A stretch of 64,000 nt of DNA from contig JAJUIB010000001.1 of the NCBI GenBank assembly GCA_029265615.1, positions 186,001-250,000 of the forward strand. Reading direction: 5' to 3'. Below the pieces are notes generated by a model. It was not told the origin of the DNA. It searched no databases and was given only the letters and a program-made list of their open reading frames with translations. Made by a program: the position numbers and the translations under genes. The DNA is from Spirochaetota bacterium. Its GTDB lineage: Bacteria > Spirochaetota > Spirochaetia > Treponematales > Rectinemataceae. Positions 35,879-44,428 of this stretch are shown here, in pieces; within the stretch, counting starts at the first letter, position 1, and each line of letters starts with the position of its first letter.

Positions 35879-38836
35879 ATGGCCAAGACCAAGTTCGTCT
35901 ACGCCTTTGGCGGTGGCGTCGCGGAAGGCGCCGGAATCAGTAAGGACATTCTCGGCGGCAAGGGCGCCGGCCTCATGGAGATGACCGAGATCGGCCTCCC
36001 CGTCCCCGCCGGCTTTACGATCGGTATTCCCGCCTGCGAGGAATACTACAAGAACGGGAGGAAGCTCCCGAAGGCCATCGTCGACGAGGTGAAGGCCCAC
36101 GTCGCGAAGCTCGAAAAGACCGTCGGCAAAAAGCTCGGCGACCCGAAGGACCCCCTCCTCGTCTCCGTGCGTTCCGGCGCCGCCCGCTCCATGCCCGGTA
36201 TGCTCGAAACGATCCTCAACCTCGGCCTCAACGACAAATCGGTCGAGGGCCTTGCCGCCAAGACGAACAATCCGCGCTTCGCCTATGACTCCTACCGCCG
36301 CTTCATCCAGATGTATTCCACTACCGCCATGGGCCTCTCCAAGGAGCCGATGGAGGAGATGCTCGGCGAGATGAAGCGCAAGCTCGGCGTCAAGAACGAT
36401 ACCGACCTCAGCGCGGAGAACCTCAAGGCGCTCTGCGAGGAGTTCAAGGCCTTCTACAAGAAGCACAAAAAGGAAGAGTTCCCGCAGGATCCAATGCAGC
36501 AGCTCTGGGGCGCGATCGACGCGGTCTTCAACTCCTGGGAGGCCGAGAAGTCCGTAACCTACCGCCGCGTTGAGAAAATCACCGATCTTAAAGGCACCGC
36601 GGTCAACGTCGTCCAGATGGTGTTTGGCAACAAGGGCGACACCTCCGGCACGGGCGTCTGCTTCACCCGCGACCCGAACACGGGCGAGAACGTCTTCTAC
36701 GGCGACTGCCTTATCAACGCACAGGGCGAGGACGTCGTCGCCGGCATCCGCACGCCGATGAAACTCGCCGAGCTCGAAACCCGCCTACCCAAGGCCTACA
36801 AGCAGCTCTGCCAGGTCCGCAAGATTCTTGAGAAGAACTTTAAAGAGATGCAGGACCTCGAGTTCACCATCGAGGACGAGAAGCTCTACATGCTTCAGTG
36901 CCGCACCGGCAAGCGCCTTCCTGCGGCGGCCTTCAAGATCGCCGTCGACATGGTGAACGAAAAGCTCATCACGAAGGAAGAGGCGATCGCCCGCATTACC
37001 CCCGAGCAGATCGAAGGCGTGTTCTACCCTGTTATCGACGTGGCCGCCGTTGGCGCGGCGAAGCTCAAGGAGCTCAAGATCGCCACGGGTATCGATGCCG
37101 TCCCCGGAGCCGCTGCCGGTAAGCTTGTCTTCACCGCCGAGGAGGCCGAGCGCCGCGCCAATCTCGATGAAAAAGTGATCCTCATCCGCAAGGAGACAAG
37201 CCCCGAGGATGTCGGCGGCATGCACGCCGCCCAGGGCATCCTCACCGCGACCGGCGGCAAAACCTCCCATGCGGCGGTCGTCGCGCGCGGCTGGGGCAAG
37301 TGCTGCGTCGTCGGTTGCGAGGCGCTCGATATCGATGAAAAGTCGAAGACCGTCAAGGTTGGCGGCAAGGTGCTCAAAGAGGGCGACGAGGTGACCCTCA
37401 ACGGCACGACGGGCGAGGTTTACCTCACCGCGCTCCCCCTCAAAAAGCCCGAGCAGACCAAGGAATTCAAAACCCTCCTTTCCTGGTGCGACGAAATTCG
37501 CGCGCTCAAGGTCCGTACCAACGCCGATACCCCCTATGACGCCGCGAAGGCCGTCGAACTCGGCGCTGAGGGCATCGGCCTCTGCCGCACGGAGCACATG
37601 TTCTTCGACACCGAGGAGCGCCGCCTGGCCATCCAGGAGATGATCGTCGCCGACAGCCTCGAGGCGCGCAAAAAGGCGCTCGCCAAGCTTCTCCCCTTCC
37701 AGCAGGCCGACTTTGAGGGCATTTTCAAGGCGATGGACGGGAAGCCCGTCACCATCCGCCTCATCGACCCGCCGCTCCACGAGTTCACGCCCAAGGATGA
37801 TGCGGGTGTCCAAAAGCTTGCTAAGGTGACCGGGATGACGCCTGAGAAGATCAAGCTCCGTTGCGATCAGCTCCACGAGTCTAATCCGATGCTCGGACAC
37901 CGTGGCTGCCGCCTCTGCATTACCTACCCCGAGATTCTCGAGATGCAGGTGACCGCAATCATCCAGGCCGCCGTCAACATGGAGAAAAAGGGCATCAAGG
38001 TCCTCCCTGAGATCATGATCCCCCTCACGATCGATCGCAAGGAGCTCAAGATCCTCGTCGATCAGGGGCGCGCCATTGCGGATGCCATCATCAAAAAGGC
38101 TAATTCCAAGGTCGAGTACCTCATGGGCACGATGATCGAAATTCCGCGCGCCGCGCTCATGGCCGATGAGATCGCCGAAGTCGCCGAGTTCTTCTCCTGC
38201 GGCACGAACGATCTCACCCAGATGACACTTGGTCTCTCCCGCGACGATGCGGGCAGGTTCCTCCCCGATTACGTCAAGTCAGAAAAGGAAGGCGGCAAGG
38301 CCATTTTCGCCATCGACCCCTTTGTCAGCCTTGACCAGTCGGGCGTCGGTCAGCTTGTCAAAATGGCGATCGAAAAGGGTCGCGCCACGCGGAAGAACCT
38401 CAAGGTCGGCATCTGCGGTGAGCATGGCGGCGAAGCCAGGTCGGTCAAGTTCTGCCACGCTGTGGGCATGAATTACGTCTCCTGCTCGCCCTACCGCGTG
38501 CCCATAGCGCGCCTCGCCGCGGCCCAGGCGGTCATCGAGCAGAAGCAGGCCGCCAAGCAGGCAAAGGCCGCTCCTGCCACAAAGGCGAAGACGGCGACGA
38601 AAGCCGCTCCCGCCAAGGCCGCCGCAACCAAGACGCTCGAGAAAAAAGTCGCCGCCCCGAAGACAAAGGCCGCGACCAAAGTCGCTTCCACAAAGACCGC
38701 TCCCGCCAAGGCCGCCGCAACCAAGACGCTCGAGAAAAAAGTCGCCGCCTCGAAGGCGAAGGCCGTAGCCAAGACTCCCGCGGCCACGAAGCGGACGACA
38801 AAGGTAGCCAAGCCCGCCCCGAAGAAGGCGAAATAG
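35879..38836 (+). CDS. ppdK: Pyruvate, phosphate dikinase with lysine-rich C-terminal tail
   Basis: 985 aa. The enzyme interconverts pyruvate, ATP and phosphate with PEP, AMP and pyrophosphate. The N-terminal ATP-grasp part has GGKGAGLMEM. The phospho-histidine swivel domain has TGGKTSHAAVVARG (His near 464). The C-terminal TIM barrel has GTEGIGLCRTEHMF-like EGIGLCRTEHMFF and the active-site SCGTNDLTQ (Cys near 774). The catalytic part ends near residue 885, usual for the family. About 95 further residues are almost only Ala, Lys, Thr, Pro and Val, like histone H1-type tails, and include an internal 31-residue duplication. In spirochaetes this enzyme commonly serves pyrophosphate-linked glycolysis. 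Confidence 0.96.
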   Translation: MAKTKFVYAFGGGVAEGAGISKDILGGKGAGLMEMTEIGLPVPAGFTIGIPACEEYYKNGRKLPKAIVDEVKAHVAKLEKTVGKKLGDPKDPLLVSVRSGAARSMPGMLETILNLGLNDKSVEGLAAKTNNPRFAYDSYRRFIQMYSTTAMGLSKEPMEEMLGEMKRKLGVKNDTDLSAENLKALCEEFKAFYKKHKKEEFPQDPMQQLWGAIDAVFNSWEAEKSVTYRRVEKITDLKGTAVNVVQMVFGNKGDTSGTGVCFTRDPNTGENVFYGDCLINAQGEDVVAGIRTPMKLAELETRLPKAYKQLCQVRKILEKNFKEMQDLEFTIEDEKLYMLQCRTGKRLPAAAFKIAVDMVNEKLITKEEAIARITPEQIEGVFYPVIDVAAVGAAKLKELKIATGIDAVPGAAAGKLVFTAEEAERRANLDEKVILIRKETSPEDVGGMHAAQGILTATGGKTSHAAVVARGWGKCCVVGCEALDIDEKSKTVKVGGKVLKEGDEVTLNGTTGEVYLTALPLKKPEQTKEFKTLLSWCDEIRALKVRTNADTPYDAAKAVELGAEGIGLCRTEHMFFDTEERRLAIQEMIVADSLEARKKALAKLLPFQQADFEGIFKAMDGKPVTIRLIDPPLHEFTPKDDAGVQKLAKVTGMTPEKIKLRCDQLHESNPMLGHRGCRLCITYPEILEMQVTAIIQAAVNMEKKGIKVLPEIMIPLTIDRKELKILVDQGRAIADAIIKKANSKVEYLMGTMIEIPRAALMADEIAEVAEFFSCGTNDLTQMTLGLSRDDAGRFLPDYVKSEKEGGKAIFAIDPFVSLDQSGVGQLVKMAIEKGRATRKNLKVGICGEHGGEARSVKFCHAVGMNYVSCSPYRVPIARLAAAQAVIEQKQAAKQAKAAPATKAKTATKAAPAKAAATKTLEKKVAAPKTKAATKVASTKTAPAKAAATKTLEKKVAASKAKAVAKTPAATKRTTKVAKPAPKKAK
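38606..38749 (+). repeat. Duplicated 51-bp segment in the ppdK tail
   Basis: The same 51 bases occur at 38606-38656 and 38699-38749, offset by 93 bp (31 codons). They encode APAKAAATKTLEKKVAA in both copies. The identity at DNA level suggests recent in-frame expansion. Confidence 0.9.
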
Positions 38837-38855
38837 GCGCACGCCAGCTACTAAG

Positions 38856-38890
38856 GAGGCCGCCCTTGTTGGGGCGGCCTCTTCTTTTTT
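38856..38890 (+). terminator. Intrinsic terminator of ppdK
   Basis: Stem GAGGCCGCCC (38856-38865) with GGGCGGCCTC (38872-38881), loop TTGTTG, then TTCTTTTTT. It ends 64 nt or less after the ppdK stop. Confidence 0.9.
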
Positions 38891-38899
38891 GTGTGTACT

Positions 38900-39349
38900 T
38901 TAGAACTGGCGCTTTGAGTCGAGAAGAATGGTCACGGGACCAAGATTTGTATAGGAGACGCGCATCTCGGCCTGAAATTCACCCGTTTCGACACGGAGCC
39001 CTTCGCCGCGTAGGCACTCGACAAAACGCTCGTAAAGCGCCTTCGCAAGTTCGGGAGGCGCCGCATCGGAATAGGAGGGGCGCCGTCCTTTTCGCGCATC
39101 GGCATAGAGCGTGAACTGCGATATCACGAGCGCCGCGCCCCCCTCGTCGAGGACCGAGCGGTTCATTTTTCCCTCGGCATCCTCGAAGATGCGGAGGTTG
39201 GCCGCCTTTTCGGCGAGCCACGCTGCATCCGTAGCTTCGTCATCCCGACCAACGCCCAAATAGACAAGAATGCCGCGCGTAATCGCGCCAACGGACCTCC
39301 CCTCGACCGTCACGCGCGCGTCTTCGACGCGCTGCAGCACCATCCGCAT
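38900..39349 (-). CDS. dtd: D-aminoacyl-tRNA deacylase
   Basis: 149-aa cytoplasmic enzyme that hydrolyses D-amino acids (and Gly from tRNA-Ala) mischarged on tRNA. It begins [17 protein letters not shown] and carries both active-site motifs: [17 protein letters not shown] and the C-terminal N-x-GPVT (NLGPVTILL). Normal length. It is the last gene of a minus-strand series starting at 42540, beginning 3 nt after the TPR gene stop, and ends just behind the ppdK terminator. Confidence 0.95.
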   Translation of the reverse strand: MRMVLQRVEDARVTVEGRSVGAITRGILVYLGVGRDDEATDAAWLAEKAANLRIFEDAEGKMNRSVLDEGGAALVISQFTLYADARKGRRPSYSDAAPPELAKALYERFVECLRGEGLRVETGEFQAEMRVSYTNLGPVTILLDSKRQF

Positions 39350-39352
39350 ACC

Positions 39353-40450
39353 TTACTCCTCTGGAAGCTCATGCACGGCAAGCGCCTCGAGTGAAAAGCC
39401 CGATCCGTCGCCCGCTGCGCGAATCACAGCGAGGAGCTCGAAGGGGCGCTCGGGCGGCACCGCGACGGCAGGATCCGCGAAGCGGGACGGCACAACGCCC
39501 TCAAGCCGGGTCTTCTTCTCGTACCCGACCAAAAAATCGAACGAGGAGCCGCGTGCATCAACAATGAGGTTGGCCGCCCGGCCCTTCCATGCAACCGCGC
39601 ATCCTTCGTAGAGGCGCGGATCGCGGCGCACCTCAGCGTAGCTTGGCACATCGCGAAGGCGTTGCCAGTCGGGCACTTCGGCATAGGCGCGGAGAGAACG
39701 CGCTTTTTCCTTGATCGCAGCCTGCGCGTTCGAGCCTTCAAGGCGGTTAAGCTCGACGAGAGCGGCGTTGTCGCGGAATGCCTGGAAGAGCGCCTTGGCG
39801 CGGTCGAAGGCGGCAAGCGCCTCCTTTTCGGTGAGCACATAGCGACTTGTCCCGGCGGCCCCCACGGGGTCGGCACGCTCGCGCGCAGAGAGCTCGACCG
39901 CCGCCACACCGGGCCGGGGAACGCGAGAGGCAGAAAGCCGCGCATACGCGGCCCTGCCAAGCGGCAGGGCAAGCGCGACGGCAGCGAGAAGCGCCAGCAC
40001 GGCAAGAGCGCGGAACAGCGCGGGGCTGAGTCCCTTGGGGCGCGGGTAAAACCGCGTTATGCCCCCCGAATCTATAAGCTCGGCAAGCCGTTCAGCCGAA
40101 TACCCTCGTCGGATAAAATCGAGCCCCCGCCGCGCACAGCGGTCGCGCGGCCGTGATTCAAGAACCGCAAGGTAGAGCGCGACCGCCTTTTCCGTTTCGC
40201 CCCGCCTGAGCGAGAGGGACGCCAGGGCAAGCTTCACCTCGGGATCCGCGGGCTCAAGCTGTTCGGCGCGCTTAAGGTACGTGAAGGCGCCACTTCCATC
40301 GCCCGTCCAGAGACAGGAAAGCCCGAGAAGGCGGTAGAAGCGCGCCGAATCGCGATAAAGGGGGACTTGGGGTTCGAGGAGCGCGATGACCTCCGCAAAG
40401 CGGCGACGGGCCGCGAGGCGGCCTGCGCGGTCGAGAACGGATCCTGCCAT
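39353..40450 (-). CDS. TPR protein with one membrane segment
   Basis: 365 aa. The N-terminal 130 residues contain about three tetratricopeptide repeats (RFAEVIALLEPQVPLYRDSA, GSGAFTYLKRAEQLEPADPE, ETEKAVALYLAVLESRPRD). A single transmembrane helix lies at about 146-166 (ALAVLALLAAVALALPLG). The rest is probably periplasmic, with a short helical part and a C-terminal beta-rich domain (WKGRAANLIVDARGSSFDF). No enzyme motif; probably an envelope scaffold. It is separated from both neighbours by 3 nt, so co-transcription is near certain. Confidence 0.82.
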   Translation of the reverse strand: MAGSVLDRAGRLAARRRFAEVIALLEPQVPLYRDSARFYRLLGLSCLWTGDGSGAFTYLKRAEQLEPADPEVKLALASLSLRRGETEKAVALYLAVLESRPRDRCARRGLDFIRRGYSAERLAELIDSGGITRFYPRPKGLSPALFRALAVLALLAAVALALPLGRAAYARLSASRVPRPGVAAVELSARERADPVGAAGTSRYVLTEKEALAAFDRAKALFQAFRDNAALVELNRLEGSNAQAAIKEKARSLRAYAEVPDWQRLRDVPSYAEVRRDPRLYEGCAVAWKGRAANLIVDARGSSFDFLVGYEKKTRLEGVVPSRFADPAVAVPPERPFELLAVIRAAGDGSGFSLEALAVHELPEE

Positions 40451-40453
40451 CGG

Positions 40454-41506
40454 CTAGTAGCCCTTTTTGCGCTCCTCGAGTCGGTCGAGGATCTTTTGCC
40501 ATGCCGCGACTTCCTCGGCCGAGGGCGGAAGCCCCGAAGCGAGTACCCGGTCGATGCGCGAAAGGAGGTCGCGAACGGCGACAAGGTCGGCGGCGAGGAG
40601 ATCGGCCCTGCTCGCGCCGGGCGTTGCAAGAACCGTCTGGGCGAACAGCGCCTCGGTGGCCGCGCTGACACTCGGGCCTGAGCTTGGCTCAGGATAGCCC
40701 TTTTCATTGAAGGCGCCGAGGAGCGTTCTGATGACGCGGGTTGCGCCGCGCGGAACAAGGGCAGGCTCCCAATAAAGCGCAAGGGCCGAATCGTTCACCG
40801 AGTAAGGAAGTAGCGTAAAGTTACGCGCCGCATTCGCCTCGAAGGACCAGGGCTCGTCATTGAGCCGCTTCCAGTTGGCAAGAAGCGCGCGGTCGGGGCG
40901 ATCGAGTCCCTGACCCGACAGGAGCACCATGAGCTCGAGACGGGGGCCGGGAGTCGCTATCCAGACATCCTTGTCCGCCGACGTGATTGAAGTCTCCTGG
41001 ACAACCCGTGCACGCTGGTCGGTGCGAAAATGGACGCCAGACTTCTCGGCGAGCCAGGTGTCGAGAAGGAAGCGGAGCCCCATCGACGCGTCGCGCTGCG
41101 ACACGTTCTCAAGGGAAAACGTTATGCGAATGCCATCAGCGAGCGCCGCCCCCTCAGAACGGGCGAACTCGAGATCCTGGCGCACAACGCATGCAGCCGA
41201 CCGGAATTCGACGCGGACTCCCGATTCGGTCCGAGACGCAGCCACGCGGAATTCGGCTGAGTCGCCGAGTCTGTAGTTTTTGCCGTCGAGCGAAAGCGTC
41301 ACATAACTCGTCCTGGGATCGTCGGCGAACACGAAGGGCTCGTAACGGTCTTTGGCAACGTCGACGAGTCGGAAGAGCGACACGCGCCCCGTCGACTCGT
41401 CGGCGACAATCTTGACAAGCCCCGCTTTCGCTTCAAGCGCGAAAAGGCGAGCCGCGCACAGGGTGCAGGCGAGGAGTACGGCGAGGGAGGTGGCGTTTTT
41501 CCTCAT
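40454..41506 (-). CDS. Secreted protein of unknown function
   Basis: 350 aa with an N-terminal signal peptide (RKNATSLAVLLACTLCAARLFA). The mature part is a large beta-sandwich-like region (residues 25-270, many alternating strands such as RVSLFRLVDVAKDRYEPFVF, VRVEFRSAACVVRQDL) and a helical end with ALLDLLSRIDRVLASG-like segments. No catalytic motif recognised. Its start overlaps the stop of the upstream TPR gene by 4 bp and the next gene begins 3 nt after its stop, so the four genes 42540-38900 act as one envelope-related unit. Confidence 0.8.
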   Translation of the reverse strand: MRKNATSLAVLLACTLCAARLFALEAKAGLVKIVADESTGRVSLFRLVDVAKDRYEPFVFADDPRTSYVTLSLDGKNYRLGDSAEFRVAASRTESGVRVEFRSAACVVRQDLEFARSEGAALADGIRITFSLENVSQRDASMGLRFLLDTWLAEKSGVHFRTDQRARVVQETSITSADKDVWIATPGPRLELMVLLSGQGLDRPDRALLANWKRLNDEPWSFEANAARNFTLLPYSVNDSALALYWEPALVPRGATRVIRTLLGAFNEKGYPEPSSGPSVSAATEALFAQTVLATPGASRADLLAADLVAVRDLLSRIDRVLASGLPPSAEEVAAWQKILDRLEERKKGY

Positions 41507-42540
41507 TTGCTGGCCTCACGGGCAAGAGCTTCGAGATAGAAGGCAAGGAGGTCGAGCGCCCGGGCCTTTGCGGCAAGCGCGTCCGCGGCGGACGACACGG
41601 GTACGGCGGGAGCGGGCAAGGACGCGGGTACCGTCTCGCGCGCGGCCGCCTCTGGCGCGGCTTTGGCGGTCTCAAGAGCTAACTTCGTCGCAGCGAGTTC
41701 GGCTTCGGTCGATGCAAGACGCCGTGCAAGTTCCTCAAAGCGGGCTTTTAGCTCGGCGAGGGCCTTTTCCGATTCGCTTGCGACGCCGCGTTTTGCATCG
41801 GCGGCCTGCTTCTGATAGGCCGCGATTGCCTGCTCGTAGGAGCGCTCGCGACGGCGGAAGTCCTCGACAACGCGGAGCGACTCCTCATGGCTCCAGGTGA
41901 GGAGCTTGAGGAGCTCGCGTTCGCGGAATTCGAGGCGGATGAGTTCTCGACGGTAGTTCGCCGCCTCGACTTTCACGCTTGTGGGGTACTTCTCCGCGAC
42001 GGCGGCGAAGACGCGCTCAGCCTCCTCAAGCCGCCCGAGAGCATAGAGCGACTCACCGCCCCAGTACAGGGCGGAGGGCATAAGATCGTGGTTTGGCGCG
42101 GTTTCGATGAAGGCGGTGAAGGCGCGGAGCGCGGCGTCGTAATCGGCCTTGGCATAGAGAAGGCGCCCACGCTGATAGACGAGGTCGGGAACACGCGGGC
42201 TTGCGGGGAAGTCCTTGAGAAAGGCATCGAGCGCACGCTCGGCAGCGGCGCGGTCGCCTGAGGCGATAAGGCTCATCACCGACCAGTAGGCGGCCTCGGG
42301 CCGCTCGGCCGAGGCCTTGGGGTCGGAGAGAACGCGGCCAAAGGCTTCAAGCGCGTCGCGATAGCGCGCCTCGCCAAAGGCGGTAAGGCCCACGTCAAGC
42401 AAGGCCGCGGCGGCTGAAGTAGACGCCGCGGAAGAGGGTGCGGGAGGCAGGGCGGGAGCACTCGACGCAGGGCCCTCGGCCGCCGCAAGCCCAACGGCGC
42501 ATATCGCGAGGAGGGCGAAAGGCGCTTTTTTCCTATGCAT
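41503..42540 (-). CDS. Periplasmic TPR/coiled-coil protein (CpoB/YbgF-like layout)
   Basis: 345 aa. Signal peptide (KKAPFALLAICAVGLAAA), Ala/Pro/Ser-rich linker to residue 45, and then four or five TPR units typical of outer-membrane assembly helpers (GLTAFGEARYRDALEAFGRV, AAERALDAFLKDFPASPRVP, DYDAALRAFTAFIETAPNHD, RLEEAERVFAAVAEKYP). A coiled coil follows at about 215-295 (SEKALAELKARFEELARRL). E. coli CpoB has the coiled coil before the TPRs, so orthology is not claimed. The ATG has GGAGG 8 nt upstream; the gene leads the operon. Confidence 0.82.
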   Translation of the reverse strand: MHRKKAPFALLAICAVGLAAAEGPASSAPALPPAPSSAASTSAAAALLDVGLTAFGEARYRDALEAFGRVLSDPKASAERPEAAYWSVMSLIASGDRAAAERALDAFLKDFPASPRVPDLVYQRGRLLYAKADYDAALRAFTAFIETAPNHDLMPSALYWGGESLYALGRLEEAERVFAAVAEKYPTSVKVEAANYRRELIRLEFRERELLKLLTWSHEESLRVVEDFRRRERSYEQAIAAYQKQAADAKRGVASESEKALAELKARFEELARRLASTEAELAATKLALETAKAAPEAAARETVPASLPAPAVPVSSAADALAAKARALDLLAFYLEALAREASK

Positions 42541-42557
42541 CTACGGGCCTCCGGTTC

Positions 42558-42586
42558 ATTATCGGCCGTGCGGCCGCAAAACTCAA
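42558..42586 (-). promoter_or_regulatory. Promoter of the TPR/secreted/TPR/dtd operon
   Basis: Minus strand TTGAGT (42586-42581), 17 nt, GATAAT (42563-42558). It leaves a short leader with a Shine-Dalgarno GGAGG. Confidence 0.6.
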
Positions 42587-42655
42587 ACCCGCCGATCCTT
42601 TAAGGACATCCATAAAAAAGGCGATCCTCAAGGCGGCGCCCCGCCTGGCTCGCGG

Positions 42656-43321
42656 TCACCACGGGCGCAGGATGGCCTTGGCCGCGGCGACTTCGGCGGC
42701 GGGATCCGCGGCGCCAAAAAAGGCCGATCCCATCACGAGGACGTCGGCGCCCGTCGCGCAACATGCATCGAGAGTTGCGCGGTTCACGCCACCGTCGAGC
42801 GAGATGAGGAAGGGAAGACCGCGTTCCTTCCTGAGCGTCGCAAGACGCCGCGCCTTGTCAAGACAAGCGGGGATGAGCGACTGGCCGCCGAACCCGGGAT
42901 TCACGGTCATTATGAGCACGAGATCGACAAAGGGCAAAAGCTCCTCGAGCGCAGAAAGCGGCGTCGAGGGCACGATGGAGACGCCGGGGCGCGGCCCGAG
43001 GGCGCGAATACGCTCGGCGAGACGGTGGGCGTGCACGGTTGCCTCGAGGTGAAATGAGATCCAGTCGGCGCCGGCTTTCGCAAATGCTTCGATGAGCAAC
43101 TCAGGCTCGACAGTCATCAGGTGGACGTCGAGGGGGAGCCTGGTGCGCGCGCGCGCATCGGCGGCCATTTTGGGGCCGAAGGTGAGGTTTGGCACAAAGC
43201 GGCCGTCCATCACATCGAGGTGGGCCCAATCCGCCCCGGCCCGCTCCATGAGCTTGAGCGCCCCCGCGATGTCCGCAAAATCGGCCGAAAGAAGGGAGGG
43301 CGCGACGCGCAAAGTTTCCAT
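42656..43321 (-). CDS. rpe: Ribulose-phosphate 3-epimerase
   Basis: 221-aa TIM-barrel enzyme of the pentose phosphate pathway (D-ribulose 5-phosphate to D-xylulose 5-phosphate). Motifs: APSLLSADFA at the start, HLDVMDGRFVPNLTFGP (metal ligand His and Asp), LDVHLM, and MTVNPGFGGQ with a late SLDGGVN (second catalytic Asp). Length is typical. The ATG at 43321 was chosen because homology begins there; a longer frame to 43393 crosses the promoter. An extended -10 ends 8 nt before this ATG and there is no Shine-Dalgarno sequence. Confidence 0.96.
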   Translation of the reverse strand: METLRVAPSLLSADFADIAGALKLMERAGADWAHLDVMDGRFVPNLTFGPKMAADARARTRLPLDVHLMTVEPELLIEAFAKAGADWISFHLEATVHAHRLAERIRALGPRPGVSIVPSTPLSALEELLPFVDLVLIMTVNPGFGGQSLIPACLDKARRLATLRKERGLPFLISLDGGVNRATLDACCATGADVLVMGSAFFGAADPAAEVAAAKAILRPW

Positions 43322-43329
43322 GGCGGCGG

Positions 43330-43338
43330 ATGATACCA
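43330..43338 (-). promoter_or_regulatory. Extended -10 promoter of rpe, leaderless type
   Basis: Minus strand TGGTATCAT (43338-43330): a TGn-TATCAT extended -10, then CCGCCGCC and ATG. The -35 is poor. Confidence 0.5.
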
Positions 43339-43402
43339 CATCCCGCGCCAGCGCGCCAGCGCCTTGCCCCAACGGCAGATCATGTCGGCACAAGGCTTCC
43401 GA

Positions 43403-43432
43403 TTGACCAAGGGGGGGGCAATCGGGTAGTAT
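43403..43432 (+). promoter_or_regulatory. Promoter with G8 spacer upstream of the TPR-greA operon
   Basis: TTGACC (43403-43408) and TAGTAT (43427-43432) are 18 nt apart. The spacer contains eight consecutive G (43411-43418). Gain or loss of one G would change the spacing to 19 or 17 nt. Confidence 0.6.
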
Positions 43433-43477
43433 CGAACGGAGTATCCGACACTGAAAGCTGCATTACAGCGGAAGAGC

Positions 43478-44416
43478 ATGGCCGAGCAAGAAACCGTTGC
43501 CGTTCTACTATCGAACGCGTACGAAAGCCTCAGGAGCGTCGACCTCCCCGCGGCCTCGCGCTTCCTCGACCGGGCCCTTGCCGTCGACTTCGAGGATCCC
43601 GAGGTTCTTCACGCACTCAAATGCGCGAACTTCTGGTCCGAGCGCTTAAGCCGCATGGAATCGATGCCCAACCCCTTCGAACGCGGCGAATATGTGCTCG
43701 CCCAATGGAAGGGCTTTTCCTCCTTTGCCGCAAAGCTCGAGGGCGATTTCGAACGCTGTCGCTATGCATGGAAGCGCTTTGCTTTTTCACTCGCGCTCGC
43801 GCAATACCGCTCGCTTCCCCGGGAGGAGAAGGACTTTCACGAGGCGGAGCTCTCCCTCCGAATCGGCCGCTGCCACAAGGGGGCGGGGGACTTCGACGAG
43901 GCACTCCGCTGCCTGGAAGCCGCGACGCGCACGCGCCGCGACGATGCCGAGGTTCTCGCCGAACTCGCCGACACCTATGCGCTCAGCGGTGAAGCGCGCG
44001 CGGCTAAGGCGCTCTTCCGTGAGGCGTTTTACCTCGGGCCGCAGCGAATTGATCTCGAGCTCCTCGAGTCAGAGATGATCCGCCGCCTCGTCGAGCGGGT
44101 CGCCGCACTCGGCCATTTGGGTCCTGAGCTCGCCGAGTGGGTTCCGGTTTACGGGAACCTTTGGGGCGTTTTCAGTGTCAAGCGCGAACTCAAGGCCGTC
44201 GAAGTCGGAAAACTCCGCCAATCGATCTACCAGCTCGAAAACGAGCTCAAAGAAAACGCTAAGGATCGCCGCTTCATCGTACCGCGGCTTATCAATCGAT
44301 ATTTCTGGCTCGTCGACCACACGGTCGCCGCGCGGGAAGACCGGGCGAAGGTCGAGGAGATACTCCTCAAAATACGTCTCGTCGATCCTGCAATCCATAA
44401 ACAGTATACAGCCTAG
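43478..44416 (+). CDS. Cytoplasmic TPR protein
   Basis: 312 aa with no signal peptide. TPR-type helix pairs occur at about 12-45 (SVDLPAASRFLDRALAVDFED) and 125-190 (GRCHKGAGDFDEALRCLEAA, GEARAAKALFREAFYLGPQ). The C-terminal 100 residues are helical and charged with a VYGNLWGVFSVKREL segment. No enzyme motif. GGAAG precedes the ATG. It lies 12 nt before greA and shares its promoter, so it may assist transcription or be a companion of the GreA N-terminal domain, which is also helical-repeat-like; that link is inference. Confidence 0.82.
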   Translation: MAEQETVAVLLSNAYESLRSVDLPAASRFLDRALAVDFEDPEVLHALKCANFWSERLSRMESMPNPFERGEYVLAQWKGFSSFAAKLEGDFERCRYAWKRFAFSLALAQYRSLPREEKDFHEAELSLRIGRCHKGAGDFDEALRCLEAATRTRRDDAEVLAELADTYALSGEARAAKALFREAFYLGPQRIDLELLESEMIRRLVERVAALGHLGPELAEWVPVYGNLWGVFSVKRELKAVEVGKLRQSIYQLENELKENAKDRRFIVPRLINRYFWLVDHTVAAREDRAKVEEILLKIRLVDPAIHKQYTA

Positions 44417-44428
44417 GGAGGAGAAGAT

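Noticed and set aside
36785-37900. 371-aa minus-strand frame inside ppdK
   Set aside because: Antisense shadow of a conserved enzyme, with no promoter or ribosome binding site.
40678-40695. Second copy of the lnt palindrome (CCTGAGC/GCTCAGG)
   Set aside because: Shares only 7 bases with the lnt element; too short to be called the same repeat.
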